This document shows positions 45,386 to 54,441 of a stretch of DNA of 64,000 nucleotides, in pieces. Within the stretch, counting starts at the first letter, position 1. Each line of letters starts with the position of its first letter. The position numbers and the translations under genes are program-made. The stretch lies in contig DAOOPM010000001.1 of assembly GCA_035388225.1 (NCBI GenBank), positions 1-64,000 of the forward strand. Direction: 5' to 3'. The DNA is from SB25 sp029560875 (GTDB lineage Bacteria; Bacteroidota; Bacteroidia; Bacteroidales; Tenuifilaceae). The notes beneath the pieces were generated by a model that saw nothing but the letters and a program-made list of their open reading frames with translations, searched no databases and was not told the DNA's origin.

Positions 45386-47284
45386 ATGAAGAGAGTTATT
45401 TTTTTAATTGTTCTTGTAATTCCAATCTTCCTTTATTCTTGTAAAAAGGAGCCAGTGGTTACAAAGTACTCCATTGAGCAGTTCTACAAGAACAAACAGG
45501 TATATGGAGGAAAATTTTCTGAGGATGAAACTCGGCTTTTGTACACTAGCAATGAATCGGGAATATACAACCTTTATGAGGTTAGTATTGCCGATGGAAC
45601 CCAAAAGCAACTTACCAACTCTACCCAAGAGTCGTACTTTGCAATTGATTATGTGCCAGGTACCAATAAAATTCTTTACTCAGCCGATAAAGGTGGTAAT
45701 GAAATTGACCACATCTACCTTTTGAACGAGGATGGCACATCTACAGACCTAACACCCGAAGAAAAAGCCAAAACTGGATTTGTTGGTTGGAATAAAGAAA
45801 AAACTGCCTTCTATTTCCTTTCAACCAAACGCGACCCTCGCTTCTTTGACCTTTACATCATGGACACAAAAACCTGGAAAGCCAAGTTACTGTATCAGAA
45901 TGATAAAGGATTGAGTGTTAACGAGATTTCGTGGGACGAGAAGTACGTTGTTTTGGTTGAAAGTATCACCACTAATGACAATAAACTATACCTAGTAAAC
46001 CGATTAACTAAAGAGCAAAAGGAGATATCCATTCCTGAACAACCAGGCTCTTATGTTGCCAGAGGATTTTCTTTAAATGGTAAGTATTTGTACTACACCA
46101 CAAATAGCCAAAAGGAGTTTCAGTACTTGGTATCGTACAATCTTGAAACTGGCGAAAGAAATACTGTTTTTGAAACCAACTGGGATGTAATTAACTTCTT
46201 TCTATCGCGTTACGAAAAGTATAGGGTAATTGCCATTAACGAGGATGGAAAGAATACTCTGAAACTATTCGACCACAAAACTGGTCAAAAAGTTGAATCG
46301 CCTGCAATTGCCGATGGTGATATTATTTCTATTGAGATATCCGATAGCGAAAAGTATATGCGTATTAGCGCAGGTACATCAAAGTCGCCAGCCGATATCT
46401 ACTTCTACAACATGGAAACCAAAGAGCTCAAACGCCTTACCAATAGCCTAAATCCTGAAATCGACCAAAATCAACTTGTTGCAGCAGAGGTTGTTCGCTA
46501 CAAATCGTTCGATGGATTGGATATTCCTGCAATATTCTACAAACCGCTCGATGCCACTGAAAAGAATAAAGTACCTGCACTTATTTGGGTACACGGTGGC
46601 CCTGGTGGACAATCCAGAGTGGGATACTTCGCACTAATTCAATATCTTACCAACAATGGCTACGCAATTTTAGCCGTAAATAACAGGGGTAGCAGTGGAT
46701 ATGGACAAACGTTCTACAAAATGGACGACCAAAATCACGGAGATAAGGACCTTATGGACTGTGTTTATGGTAAAAAGTACCTTCAATCTTTAGAATACAT
46801 TGATGCCGATAAAATTGGAATTATTGGTGGTTCGTACGGTGGATTTATGACTATGGCTGCGATGACCTCTAAACCCGATGAGTTTAAGGTTGGAGTTAAC
46901 CTTTTTGGTGTTACCAACTGGTTACGTACCCTAAAATCCATTCCTCCATTCTGGGCATCTTTCAAAAATGCATTGTATGCAGAGATGGGCGACCCAACTA
47001 CAGCAGATTCTGTTCGTCTTTACAACATTTCGCCACTATTCCACGCCAATAATGTAAAGAATCCTGTAATGGTGCTTCAAGGTGCCAACGACCCACGTGT
47101 ACTTCAGGTAGAATCCGATGAGATTGTTGAAGCAATTAAAAAGAATGGCGTTCCTGTGGAATATGTTATTTTCCCCGACGAAGGTCACGGATTTGTTAAA
47201 AAGGAGAACGAGATAAAAGGGTACAAAGCTATTCTTGACTTTTTGGATAAATACCTTAAGGAAGAAAGTAAAACAGCAGAATAA
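45386..47284 (+). CDS. S9 family prolyl-oligopeptidase-like lipoprotein
   Basis: The 632-residue protein has a lipobox (LYSCKKE, Cys19), a seven-bladed-propeller-like region (about 30-350) and an alpha/beta-hydrolase domain. The catalytic Ser is in GGSYGGFMT (about 481), the Asp in GANDPRV and the His in EGHGF. It is a dipeptidyl-peptidase-like or acylaminoacyl-peptidase-like enzyme attached to a membrane, most likely degrading peptides outside the cytoplasm. A terminator follows 22 bp after the stop. Confidence 0.92.
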   Translation: MKRVIFLIVLVIPIFLYSCKKEPVVTKYSIEQFYKNKQVYGGKFSEDETRLLYTSNESGIYNLYEVSIADGTQKQLTNSTQESYFAIDYVPGTNKILYSADKGGNEIDHIYLLNEDGTSTDLTPEEKAKTGFVGWNKEKTAFYFLSTKRDPRFFDLYIMDTKTWKAKLLYQNDKGLSVNEISWDEKYVVLVESITTNDNKLYLVNRLTKEQKEISIPEQPGSYVARGFSLNGKYLYYTTNSQKEFQYLVSYNLETGERNTVFETNWDVINFFLSRYEKYRVIAINEDGKNTLKLFDHKTGQKVESPAIADGDIISIEISDSEKYMRISAGTSKSPADIYFYNMETKELKRLTNSLNPEIDQNQLVAAEVVRYKSFDGLDIPAIFYKPLDATEKNKVPALIWVHGGPGGQSRVGYFALIQYLTNNGYAILAVNNRGSSGYGQTFYKMDDQNHGDKDLMDCVYGKKYLQSLEYIDADKIGIIGGSYGGFMTMAAMTSKPDEFKVGVNLFGVTNWLRTLKSIPPFWASFKNALYAEMGDPTTADSVRLYNISPLFHANNVKNPVMVLQGANDPRVLQVESDEIVEAIKKNGVPVEYVIFPDEGHGFVKKENEIKGYKAILDFLDKYLKEESKTAE

Positions 47285-47305
47285 TTTCTTATTGATATTT
47301 TGAGC

Positions 47306-47345
47306 AAACTCCTTTAGGGTTCTATACCCTGAAGGAGTTTTTCTT
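47306..47345 (+). terminator. Terminator after the S9 peptidase gene
   Basis: AAACTCCTTTAGGGT and ACCCTGAAGGAGTTT pair over 15 bp with one wobble and loop TCTAT, then TTCTTTT. Confidence 0.9.
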
Positions 47346-47380
47346 TTATATTGTATGATTTACAAATGGATTTGTTGTAA

Positions 47381-47388
47381 TATATTTG
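47381..47388 (+). promoter_or_regulatory. -7 box for the MFS transporter gene
   Basis: TATATTTG matches TAnnTTTG exactly. The ATG at 47395 starts only 7 bp after it, so the transcript may be leaderless or nearly so. No -33 TTG at 19 bp was found. Confidence 0.5.
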
Positions 47389-47394
47389 CACCCG

Positions 47395-48573
47395 ATGCAA
47401 ACAACCTACCAACATAACCTATGGCGACTCTATATCCTTAAGATATCGCATTGGTTTATGCTTGTAATGCCCATTGTGGTGCTTTTCTACCAGAACAATG
47501 GATTGAGCATTAAGGAAGTTTTTATCCTACAAAGTATTTACTCGTTATCAATAGTACTGCTCGAAATTCCCTCGGGTTACTTTGCCGATGCTCTTGGACG
47601 AAAAAACACACTAATTGCTGGAGCAATACTCGGTTTTGCAGGATACGCAACATACTCCTTCTCGGCAGGTTTTATCGGATTTATGGTTGCTGAGATAATA
47701 CTTGGCTTTGGACAAAGTATGATTTCGGGTGCAGACTCTGCCCTACTCTACGACTCACTTCTGGATGATGGTAAGCAGGACGACTACCTAAAGCACGAGG
47801 GACGAATGACATCGGTCGGTAACTTTGCTGAGGCTGCAGCAGGTATTATTGGGGGCTTATTGGCTGCATTAAGTTTACGTTACCCGTACTATGGACAAAC
47901 ATTTATAGCATTCTTGGCAGTTCCTGCAGCAATGACAATAATTGAGCCTAAAATCAACCAAAACAGGGTGGATTTAAACTGGAAGCAAATAGTTGGAATT
48001 GTTCGCTACTCGCTAACAGATAATGTTGAGCTACGCTGGAACATAATATACTCCTCGGTTGTGGGAGCATCAACACTAACCATGGCTTGGTTTGTTCAAC
48101 CATGGTTAATTAGAGCCGATGTTAAGGTTGAGTCGTTTGGGATTATCTGGACAGGATTGAATTTAATTGTAGGTGTTGCCGCTATGTACGCCTACAAAGC
48201 CGAAATAAAATTTGGCCGAAAGCCATTGGTTATTGCACTTAGTGTAGCGCTAGGTCTTGGTTTTATTTTGGTAGGAATTATTCCTCAGCTCTGGGCATTA
48301 TCGCTATTTATAATCTTTTACATCGCCAGAGGAATTGCTACTCCAATTCTAAAGGATGGAATAAATCGCCTAGCACCATCAAATATGCGGGCAACCATTC
48401 TTTCGGTACGAAATTTTACTATAAGAATAATATTCTCTATTTGGGGACCTTTCTACGGATGGCTTACCGATAAGTTAAGCCTTACTCATGCGTTGGTAAT
48501 TGCTGGGGTAATTTTCTTTATTCTGTCTTTATTCAGCTTATTCTTCCTTTTCTATTTTAAGAAGAAAAACTAA
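47395..48573 (+). CDS. Major facilitator superfamily transporter
   Basis: This 392-residue inner-membrane transporter has about 12 helices. The loop after helix 2 (SGYFADALGRKNTL) is the MFS G-x-x-x-D-x-x-G-R-K signature. The substrate is not evident. The open frame begins at a TTG at 47386, but that TTG is inside the -7 box TATATTTG, so the ATG at 47395 (MQTTYQHNLW) is used. It ends tail to tail with, and overlapping by 4 bp, the metallo-hydrolase gene, leaving no space for a terminator. Confidence 0.88.
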   Translation: MQTTYQHNLWRLYILKISHWFMLVMPIVVLFYQNNGLSIKEVFILQSIYSLSIVLLEIPSGYFADALGRKNTLIAGAILGFAGYATYSFSAGFIGFMVAEIILGFGQSMISGADSALLYDSLLDDGKQDDYLKHEGRMTSVGNFAEAAAGIIGGLLAALSLRYPYYGQTFIAFLAVPAAMTIIEPKINQNRVDLNWKQIVGIVRYSLTDNVELRWNIIYSSVVGASTLTMAWFVQPWLIRADVKVESFGIIWTGLNLIVGVAAMYAYKAEIKFGRKPLVIALSVALGLGFILVGIIPQLWALSLFIIFYIARGIATPILKDGINRLAPSNMRATILSVRNFTIRIIFSIWGPFYGWLTDKLSLTHALVIAGVIFFILSLFSLFFLFYFKKKN

Positions 48574-49331
48574 CACTCCACGGTTAACTCATCGTACGCC
48601 AAGCAAACATTCTCGGGCAGTTGAGCGGCAATGTCCTTGTAAAGACCCATTTGATGGCTAACGTGAATAATATATGCCTTACGGGGGCCAAGTTCGGCTA
48701 TCAACTTTAGTGCTTCGGGCAGCGAGTAGTGCGATAGATGTTTTTGCATACGCAAGGCGTTAATTACCAAATATTTTGAACCTACAATTTTCTCCTTCTC
48801 CTCCTCTGCAATAAAATTGGCATCGGTAATGTAGGTTAAATCTCCTATCCGAAAACCGTATATTGGTAATTTATAGTGATATGCCCTAACAGGAATAATC
48901 TTCAACCCCATAATATCAATAGGTTGACCATCTATCTCATTTAAACAAATCTCAGGAATACCCGGATACTTATGCTCAGCAAAAACGTAGGAGTACTCTG
49001 TTCTAATGGCATCGAGCACTCGTGGTTCGCCCCAGATATCCATTGGGCGTTTGTTGATCCAGTTGAAAGCTCTAACATCGTCCAAACCTGAAATATGGTC
49101 GCGATGCTCGTGTGTAACCAAAATTGCATCGAGGTTTTTGACCTTTGCCCGAAGCATCTGCTGGCGAAAATCGGGTCCCGCATCAATTGCAATGGTAATA
49201 CCATTATGCTCTATAAGAGCAGCCGTTCGTAGCCTTTTATCGCGTGTATCGACCGATTGACAAACAGGACAAGAGCATGCTATAACTGGCACACCCTGCG
49301 AAGTTCCCGTTCCCAAAAAAGTTAGTTTCAC
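48570..49331 (-). CDS. MBL-fold metallo-hydrolase, PhnP-like
   Basis: This 253-residue metallo-beta-lactamase-fold hydrolase has the metal-binding THEHRDHISG and later metal His residues in the C-terminal half (HLSHYS, IHVSHQ). The N-terminal CSCPVCQS resembles the extra zinc site of PhnP-type cyclic phosphodiesterases. No phosphonate genes are nearby, so the substrate is open. The start is a GTG at 49331, whose TG overlaps the TGA stop of the carrier upstream, and the carrier gene is translationally coupled to it. Confidence 0.85.
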   Translation of the reverse strand: MKLTFLGTGTSQGVPVIACSCPVCQSVDTRDKRLRTAALIEHNGITIAIDAGPDFRQQMLRAKVKNLDAILVTHEHRDHISGLDDVRAFNWINKRPMDIWGEPRVLDAIRTEYSYVFAEHKYPGIPEICLNEIDGQPIDIMGLKIIPVRAYHYKLPIYGFRIGDLTYITDANFIAEEEKEKIVGSKYLVINALRMQKHLSHYSLPEALKLIAELGPRKAYIIHVSHQMGLYKDIAAQLPENVCLAYDELTVEC

Positions 49332-50242
49332 CCTATTACTTTACTTTTAAGCGATAAGTAAATCAAATATAATAAAACCACCACAGCCATTACTGCCGAT
49401 GGTATAGCGGCTTCCTTCCCAAACAATGTAATCGCTGTAAAAACCGAAAATCCTGAACTCTTAATGGCAACAAGCATCGACTGGGAGGTGACTATACTTT
49501 GTGAAACACCAGCCTTGTCGGCTATTTTAGTATAAACATATCCCAGCACAAAAGTTGCTATCAAAAGTATTAGCGAAACCTTAACTAGCAGCAACGGCTC
49601 AGTAAAGAAAACCTCTCGATTTATACCAACTGCAACAAAAATTAGCACTGCAAAACCCCAATCCACCACTTTTCCACGAATTGGTTCAATATATTTAAAC
49701 AAAGGCTTCCAAAGTAAAAAACGCGAAATAATTAATGGGGCAACAACTAGCTGAACCATCATTATAAATAAATCCCAAGAATTAATTCCCTTGGATGCAG
49801 CAAAAACATTTACCAGCAATGGTGCAATAAATATCGAACCAAGGAAAGCGCCAACAACTCCAATAATTGCGTAAATAACATCGCCCTTTAGGATATACGA
49901 AAATGGAATTATAGCCACGCCTGGTGGTGCTGCTGCAATCACAACAAATCCATAGAATAGTTCAGGAGTTGGCATAAACCAATAAGCTAATGGAATAAGA
50001 ACAAGGCTAAATAGCCCGTAATTCAATAAAATTCCCATCAAGAATGGCTTGTACACACCATTTAAATCCTTTACCTGGCTCATTCTCATGCCGGTCATAG
50101 AGAATGTCATTGTAATTGCCAACGCAGGAAACGTTAAATCCTTTAGGGATGAGGCCTTGTCGCCAATAAGAATACCTGCAAGAACTGCAAAAACAAGTAT
50201 TGTGTTTCTATTTAAAAGAATTTGCTTTATAATTCTAATCAT
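49328..50242 (-). CDS. BASS/SBF-like membrane carrier
   Basis: This 304-residue protein has about nine to ten membrane helices and the segments MTFSMTGMRMSQV and AAPPGVAIIPFSYIL, typical of the bile acid:sodium symporter (BASS/SBF) fold; the related AEC carriers are an alternative. The substrate is unknown. Its stop overlaps the GTG start of the PhnP-like hydrolase by 4 bp, so the two are coexpressed, and the hydrolase may process what the carrier moves. The ATG at 50242 is the start; it is divergent from the RsmI-like gene. Confidence 0.72.
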   Translation of the reverse strand: MIRIIKQILLNRNTILVFAVLAGILIGDKASSLKDLTFPALAITMTFSMTGMRMSQVKDLNGVYKPFLMGILLNYGLFSLVLIPLAYWFMPTPELFYGFVVIAAAPPGVAIIPFSYILKGDVIYAIIGVVGAFLGSIFIAPLLVNVFAASKGINSWDLFIMMVQLVVAPLIISRFLLWKPLFKYIEPIRGKVVDWGFAVLIFVAVGINREVFFTEPLLLVKVSLILLIATFVLGYVYTKIADKAGVSQSIVTSQSMLVAIKSSGFSVFTAITLFGKEAAIPSAVMAVVVLLYLIYLSLKSKVIG

Positions 50243-50304
50243 TCCAATTACCTTAGTGCAAAATTTTAGTAAATATAGTTAGATAGATTGAATAAGCGAG
50301 AACT

Positions 50305-51012
50305 ATGAACGGAAAACTATACCTAATTCCAACAACAATTGGAACACCCGAAACGGACACTGTTATACCATCGAAAGTTATTGATATTACCAAGGAACTT
50401 AAGCACTTTGTGGTTGAGGAATTAAGAACTGCGCGTAGATATTTATCGAAAATTGGAGTTTTAACACCAATTGATAACCTTGAATTTTTCGAGCTGAATG
50501 AGCATACATCACCAACTGAGATTGAAAAAATGCTTGCGCCAATACTGAACGGAAACGATTTAGGCTTACTATCAGAAGCGGGAGTCCCTGCAGTTGCCGA
50601 CCCAGGTTCGTTGTTAGTTGCTGCTGCACACCGAAAAGGAATAAAGGTAATTCCACTTGTTGGCCCAAACTCCATTCTGCTAACACTAATGGCCAGCGGT
50701 TTGAATGGTCAAAACTTTTCATTTGTGGGATACTTACCTATAAAACCAGAGGAACGCAAAAAACGCATAAAGCAACTGGAGCACCGCTCAAGGGTTGAGA
50801 ACCAAACTCAACTATTCATTGAGGCTCCCTACCGCAACGTGTCTTTATTCAAAGATTTGCTACAAACCTGCTCCGATGAAACATTCCTTACAATAGGCTG
50901 CGAACTAACCACTGCAGATGAACTGATACTCACTAAAAAAATAAAGGATTGGAAAAAAGTTCCAATCCCTAATATTAATAAGAAAAATACTGTGTTTGCA
51001 GTTTTATTCTGA
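50305..51012 (+). CDS. RsmI-like SAM-dependent methyltransferase
   Basis: This 235-residue tetrapyrrole-methylase-fold protein has LYLIPTTIGT at the start, LLSEAGVPAVADPGS (the SAM-loop signature) and LMASGLNGQNFSFVGYLP. It resembles RsmI, which methylates C1402 of 16S rRNA, and ends with VFAVLF, shorter than E. coli RsmI by about 50 residues. It could therefore be a Bacteroidota paralogue with another target. It overlaps the convergent FKBP gene by 9 bp. Confidence 0.82.
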   Translation: MNGKLYLIPTTIGTPETDTVIPSKVIDITKELKHFVVEELRTARRYLSKIGVLTPIDNLEFFELNEHTSPTEIEKMLAPILNGNDLGLLSEAGVPAVADPGSLLVAAAHRKGIKVIPLVGPNSILLTLMASGLNGQNFSFVGYLPIKPEERKKRIKQLEHRSRVENQTQLFIEAPYRNVSLFKDLLQTCSDETFLTIGCELTTADELILTKKIKDWKKVPIPNINKKNTVFAVLF

Positions 51013-52011
51013 TGGCTTCTTCTGCACAACTTTACTGCTAAAATAGATATCAAAAATCAAAGGGGTAAAAGGCGGAATACTACTATTCCCGGTTGAATCG
51101 TAACCGCAATAAGAAGGAAGTATAGCTCTTCCCCATTCTCCTTTTTTCATTTGAGTTAATGCTTGGCTAAAGCCAGCAACAACACCTTGACCAATAGTAA
51201 CTTTCAAGGAGTCCTCACTACTAAAGGTTCGTCCCAACTTTGTAGCTACACTATCAATATTAGTATCAAATACAAAGCCATCTAAAAACATTCCTTTATA
51301 GTATACATAAACAACAGAGTCTTTCCCAACTGTAACAGTATCGGCCGTGGGAGGTGCTAGTTGAACGTAATATATACTATCATTAATTTGTTCCAAGCCA
51401 GAATAGTTAGCATCTATATATGCCTGAAGAATACTTTTCTCATAATTTCTGGGGTTCTTAACCACCTTATGCAACTCAACCTCATAAATTAAAGACTCAA
51501 AAGAATTAATTTTTGTATTTTGATTAATAATTCTCCCAGAACTACCATATGCTAACGAAGACGGAATTATCAAGGTAGCCTTTCCTCCCTCCTTCATATA
51601 GCTAAGTCCCTCGTACAATCCTTCCAACATATATCGATTATAGCCCTCAACAACCATATTCGAGTTATCGAACTTCGTGAAAACTGGGGTATAATGATAA
51701 TTAATCTCAAATAAATCGTAAAGTTTGGCAATATAAGAACTGTCGGAATCGACAATAACACCATCAAGTTTCTTTTCTTTGTATGAATAAATAACATAAT
51801 CACCACTCTCAGGACTTAAGTCTGCTCCTTCTTGGATGCTTATGTAATATAGTCCACTTGGTTTTAATGCTTCTGCAGGAATATTATTAACCTGAACCCA
51901 AGCATTCAACTTAGCCATCTCATCTCCCTCTAAATCGGAGAATTCTCTATCACAAGCAAAGAATAACCCTACTGCTAAAAGTGTTAATAAAACGTACTTT
52001 AAACTCTTCAT
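51004..52011 (-). CDS. FKBP-type lipoprotein with two FKBP-like domains
   Basis: The 335-residue protein has a lipobox (LFFACDRE, Cys20) and two FKBP-like domains, about residues 60-185 and 215-325. The second keeps GKDSVVYVYYKGMFLDG, VTIGQGVVAGFSQALTQMKKGE and ILPSYCGYDS. Classic active-site aromatic residues are only partly kept, so catalysis is uncertain. It is the last of four tandem FKBP lipoprotein genes, and may act as a folding factor for exported proteins. It overlaps the convergent methylase gene by 9 bp. Confidence 0.86.
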   Translation of the reverse strand: MKSLKYVLLTLLAVGLFFACDREFSDLEGDEMAKLNAWVQVNNIPAEALKPSGLYYISIQEGADLSPESGDYVIYSYKEKKLDGVIVDSDSSYIAKLYDLFEINYHYTPVFTKFDNSNMVVEGYNRYMLEGLYEGLSYMKEGGKATLIIPSSLAYGSSGRIINQNTKINSFESLIYEVELHKVVKNPRNYEKSILQAYIDANYSGLEQINDSIYYVQLAPPTADTVTVGKDSVVYVYYKGMFLDGFVFDTNIDSVATKLGRTFSSEDSLKVTIGQGVVAGFSQALTQMKKGEWGRAILPSYCGYDSTGNSSIPPFTPLIFDIYFSSKVVQKKPSE

Positions 52012-52068
52012 AATTTCTTCGAATAATTGCGCAAATATAATCTTTGATTTTGATTCTTTATCTTAAAA

Positions 52069-52965
52069 TTACTTAATACTATCCAATCGCATTGAAATTG
52101 CTATAGGTTGGTAGGGGGAAACAACATCATTACCTTTTTTGCCATATCCCATTGGTGATGGGGCTATAAACTCTGCGCTACCACCCAAAGAAAGCAACAT
52201 AAAACCTTTTTTAATAGCTCCCATATTTGTTTCAGACAAGTTAATAGTTGCGTTTAGTGTTGAAACCTCTTCAACTACTTCTCCGCTAGGTAAAGTAATT
52301 TTATACCAACCGTAAACAGTACTTGTGCTAACGGGTCGGGTACTTGAAGTATCAATCAAATACTTGTAATAAAGTCCGGTGCTATGCAAATTATAACTCG
52401 ACAAATCCATTGCTTCTAACAACTGTTTTTCCGTTTGTATTCCCTTACCATTAACGTAAATAACTTCAATATCGTATGCTAACGGCGACCAAGCATCAAT
52501 TGGGCCAACAATTTGCCCTTTAAAACCCAAATCGGAAGTAAAAATTATAGTTGAGGTTTGATTTAAACGGGTTAGCAACAATCCTCTTTTCAGACCAGTT
52601 ATTAAATCTGTTTCACCTGCAATAACTCTTAAAGGTTCAAAACTACGAACCTCTGTATTAAGATTTTCTTCAATTGCAACGGATTCTACATTGGTTTCAA
52701 AAACTAAGCCGCTTAACGTGTATCCTACATACCAGAACTTAACCGTATCACCATCATTAACTTCGTAGCCATACGAAGGCTCAGTTGCAATATGATAAAC
52801 ACCATCGGATTTGGTGTATGTCAATTTGTTGGTAGATATAAAACTCTCTATTGTCTTTTCCTCAGCATAACGTTTATCATCTTCAAGGGAGTTATCGCAA
52901 GCAGACAAAAAAGAAAGTAGCCCAACAAGAAAGTAACCACAGATAAATCTAGAATCACTCATCAT
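52069..52965 (-). CDS. FKBP-like lipoprotein with two divergent FKBP-like domains
   Basis: The 298-residue protein has a lipobox (FLSACDNS, about Cys23) and two weakly conserved FKBP-like regions (about 60-165 and 195-295). The first has GDTVKFWYVGYTLSG and LITGLKRGLLL, the second SLGGSAEFIAPSPMGYGKKG. Most residues of the isomerase pocket are lost, so a binding role is more likely than catalysis. Its ATG overlaps the stop of the gene upstream by 4 bp. It lies between two other FKBP lipoprotein genes. Confidence 0.8.
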   Translation of the reverse strand: MMSDSRFICGYFLVGLLSFLSACDNSLEDDKRYAEEKTIESFISTNKLTYTKSDGVYHIATEPSYGYEVNDGDTVKFWYVGYTLSGLVFETNVESVAIEENLNTEVRSFEPLRVIAGETDLITGLKRGLLLTRLNQTSTIIFTSDLGFKGQIVGPIDAWSPLAYDIEVIYVNGKGIQTEKQLLEAMDLSSYNLHSTGLYYKYLIDTSSTRPVSTSTVYGWYKITLPSGEVVEEVSTLNATINLSETNMGAIKKGFMLLSLGGSAEFIAPSPMGYGKKGNDVVSPYQPIAISMRLDSIK

Positions 52966-53849
52966 TCCTTAATACCTTTTTTAACCTCAACAATCTCCAA
53001 CTCAAATACAACCGAAGTAAATGCAGGAATTATCCCACTAGAATTACCTTGCTCTCCAAACGCAAGTTGAGAAGGAACAATTAACATCGATTTTTCGCCT
53101 TCACGCATCCTTCCAATAGCCTCCTCCAATCCTGGAATAACCTGCCATTTTTGTCCATAAACAAATTGGAATGGCTCATTCCGCTTTCGAGTTGAATCGA
53201 ATATTTTTCCATTAAAGAAACGTCCTTCGTAATGAACTGTTATAGTATCGCCAGTTTCTACAATATCTCTGGCAGTTTGAATTTGTGGTACAATGTATAA
53301 ACCCGATTCAGTTGGCTCTATGGATAGTTTTTGACCATCCATAAATTGCTTAATAATAACCTTTTCGTAATCGCCAAAATCGTCAATCCACGACATAAAT
53401 GCTTCCATCTCATGCTGAAACTCATCGGCAGTTTTTATCTCCAACATCTTAATATCAACCCTCATAAAATCATCGGGTATAATAAATTTAGGCAACTCGG
53501 TTTCCAGTGTTTGGGTAAAAAATGGACTGGCATTTATATAAAATGCACCGCTATCGCCCGATGCTAACATAAGAAAACACTCATCTATAGAGCCTGCATA
53601 GTGTGGTTCTGTTAACTGAAACTGACGAACACCCTGAAAAAACAAAGAATCGGCTTTTGTTCTATAAGCAATATTGATAGTGATATAGTTCGATGGGCTT
53701 GCTTTTACAGCACCATCGCCTAAACTTATCAACTTGTAATGAATTCCAGTTTCCGATACGGAAAAGCCAGGAAATAACTTTGATTTATTGGAGCAACTGC
53801 AAAGCACCAAAAACCAGGCAATAATTATTAAACGTGATGTTAACCTCAT
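52962..53849 (-). CDS. FKBP-type peptidyl-prolyl isomerase lipoprotein
   Basis: The 295-residue lipoprotein (cysteine in VLCSCSNK) has a degenerate FKBP-like N-terminal half and a well-kept C-terminal FKBP domain: TITVHYEGRFFNGKIFDST, WQVIPGLEEAIGRMREGE, VPSQLAFGEQGNSSGIIPAF. It is the member of the array most likely to be an active isomerase. Its stop overlaps the next ATG by 4 bp (ATGA). It lies 49 bp from the GldI-like gene. Confidence 0.9.
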   Translation of the reverse strand: MRLTSRLIIIAWFLVLCSCSNKSKLFPGFSVSETGIHYKLISLGDGAVKASPSNYITINIAYRTKADSLFFQGVRQFQLTEPHYAGSIDECFLMLASGDSGAFYINASPFFTQTLETELPKFIIPDDFMRVDIKMLEIKTADEFQHEMEAFMSWIDDFGDYEKVIIKQFMDGQKLSIEPTESGLYIVPQIQTARDIVETGDTITVHYEGRFFNGKIFDSTRKRNEPFQFVYGQKWQVIPGLEEAIGRMREGEKSMLIVPSQLAFGEQGNSSGIIPAFTSVVFELEIVEVKKGIKE

Positions 53850-53897
53850 TTAATTTTTTGTTTTTGCAGGTGTAAAGTTAACCAAACAATTCAATTT

Positions 53898-54428
53898 TCA
53901 AGGGTTTACCTTTAACAATTCTATATCGTATACAATGATTGCCCTTGCGGGTATTCTATTGGCATCGCCAATTAAACCGTGCGCTAAATGTGGTGGCATA
54001 ATGAATTTGGCCTTTTGCCCCTCCTTCATTAGTAAAACGCCTTCTTCCAGCCCAGCCTCCACTCCACCTCTACCAACTACAAATGTGCCTAACGAGTCGG
54101 GTTTAGATTGATAGCATAAAGTGCCATCGAGCAAAGTAACCTTATAACTGTACTCAACCAAATAACCTGTTTTTACTGCTATTCCATCTGCATCGCCCCA
54201 AATAAGGTAGAATAATCCTGTTGGACTTTCAGTAATGCCCTCCAATTTATTTCGTTTAATAAAAGCCTCAATCTGCTCCCTATCCTCCTTAATTAAAACC
54301 CTATTTACACGCTCCAAAGCCTCCTTGGTTTGTGAATCAAACTTTGTAGCATTACCCTTATTATCCTTAGACTTACAAGCTATTGAAGAAATTATCAGGA
54401 AAACTATTACCCACCTTAAAACCTTCAT
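53898..54428 (-). CDS. GldI-like FKBP-type lipoprotein
   Basis: The 176-residue lipoprotein (SSIACKSK, Cys18) has one FKBP domain (about 85-174; GYLVEYSYKVTLLDGTL, FVVGRGGVEAGLEEGVLLMKEGQ, PPHLAHGLIGDANRIPARAI). In gliding Bacteroidota gldI is found beside a DHH phosphoesterase and ndk, as here (nrnA 14 bp upstream, ndk just past it). Whether this organism glides cannot be told. A periplasmic folding role is inferred. It is the first of four tandem FKBP lipoproteins. Confidence 0.86.
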   Translation of the reverse strand: MKVLRWVIVFLIISSIACKSKDNKGNATKFDSQTKEALERVNRVLIKEDREQIEAFIKRNKLEGITESPTGLFYLIWGDADGIAVKTGYLVEYSYKVTLLDGTLCYQSKPDSLGTFVVGRGGVEAGLEEGVLLMKEGQKAKFIMPPHLAHGLIGDANRIPARAIIVYDIELLKVNP

Positions 54429-54441
54429 ATATCAATCTTAA

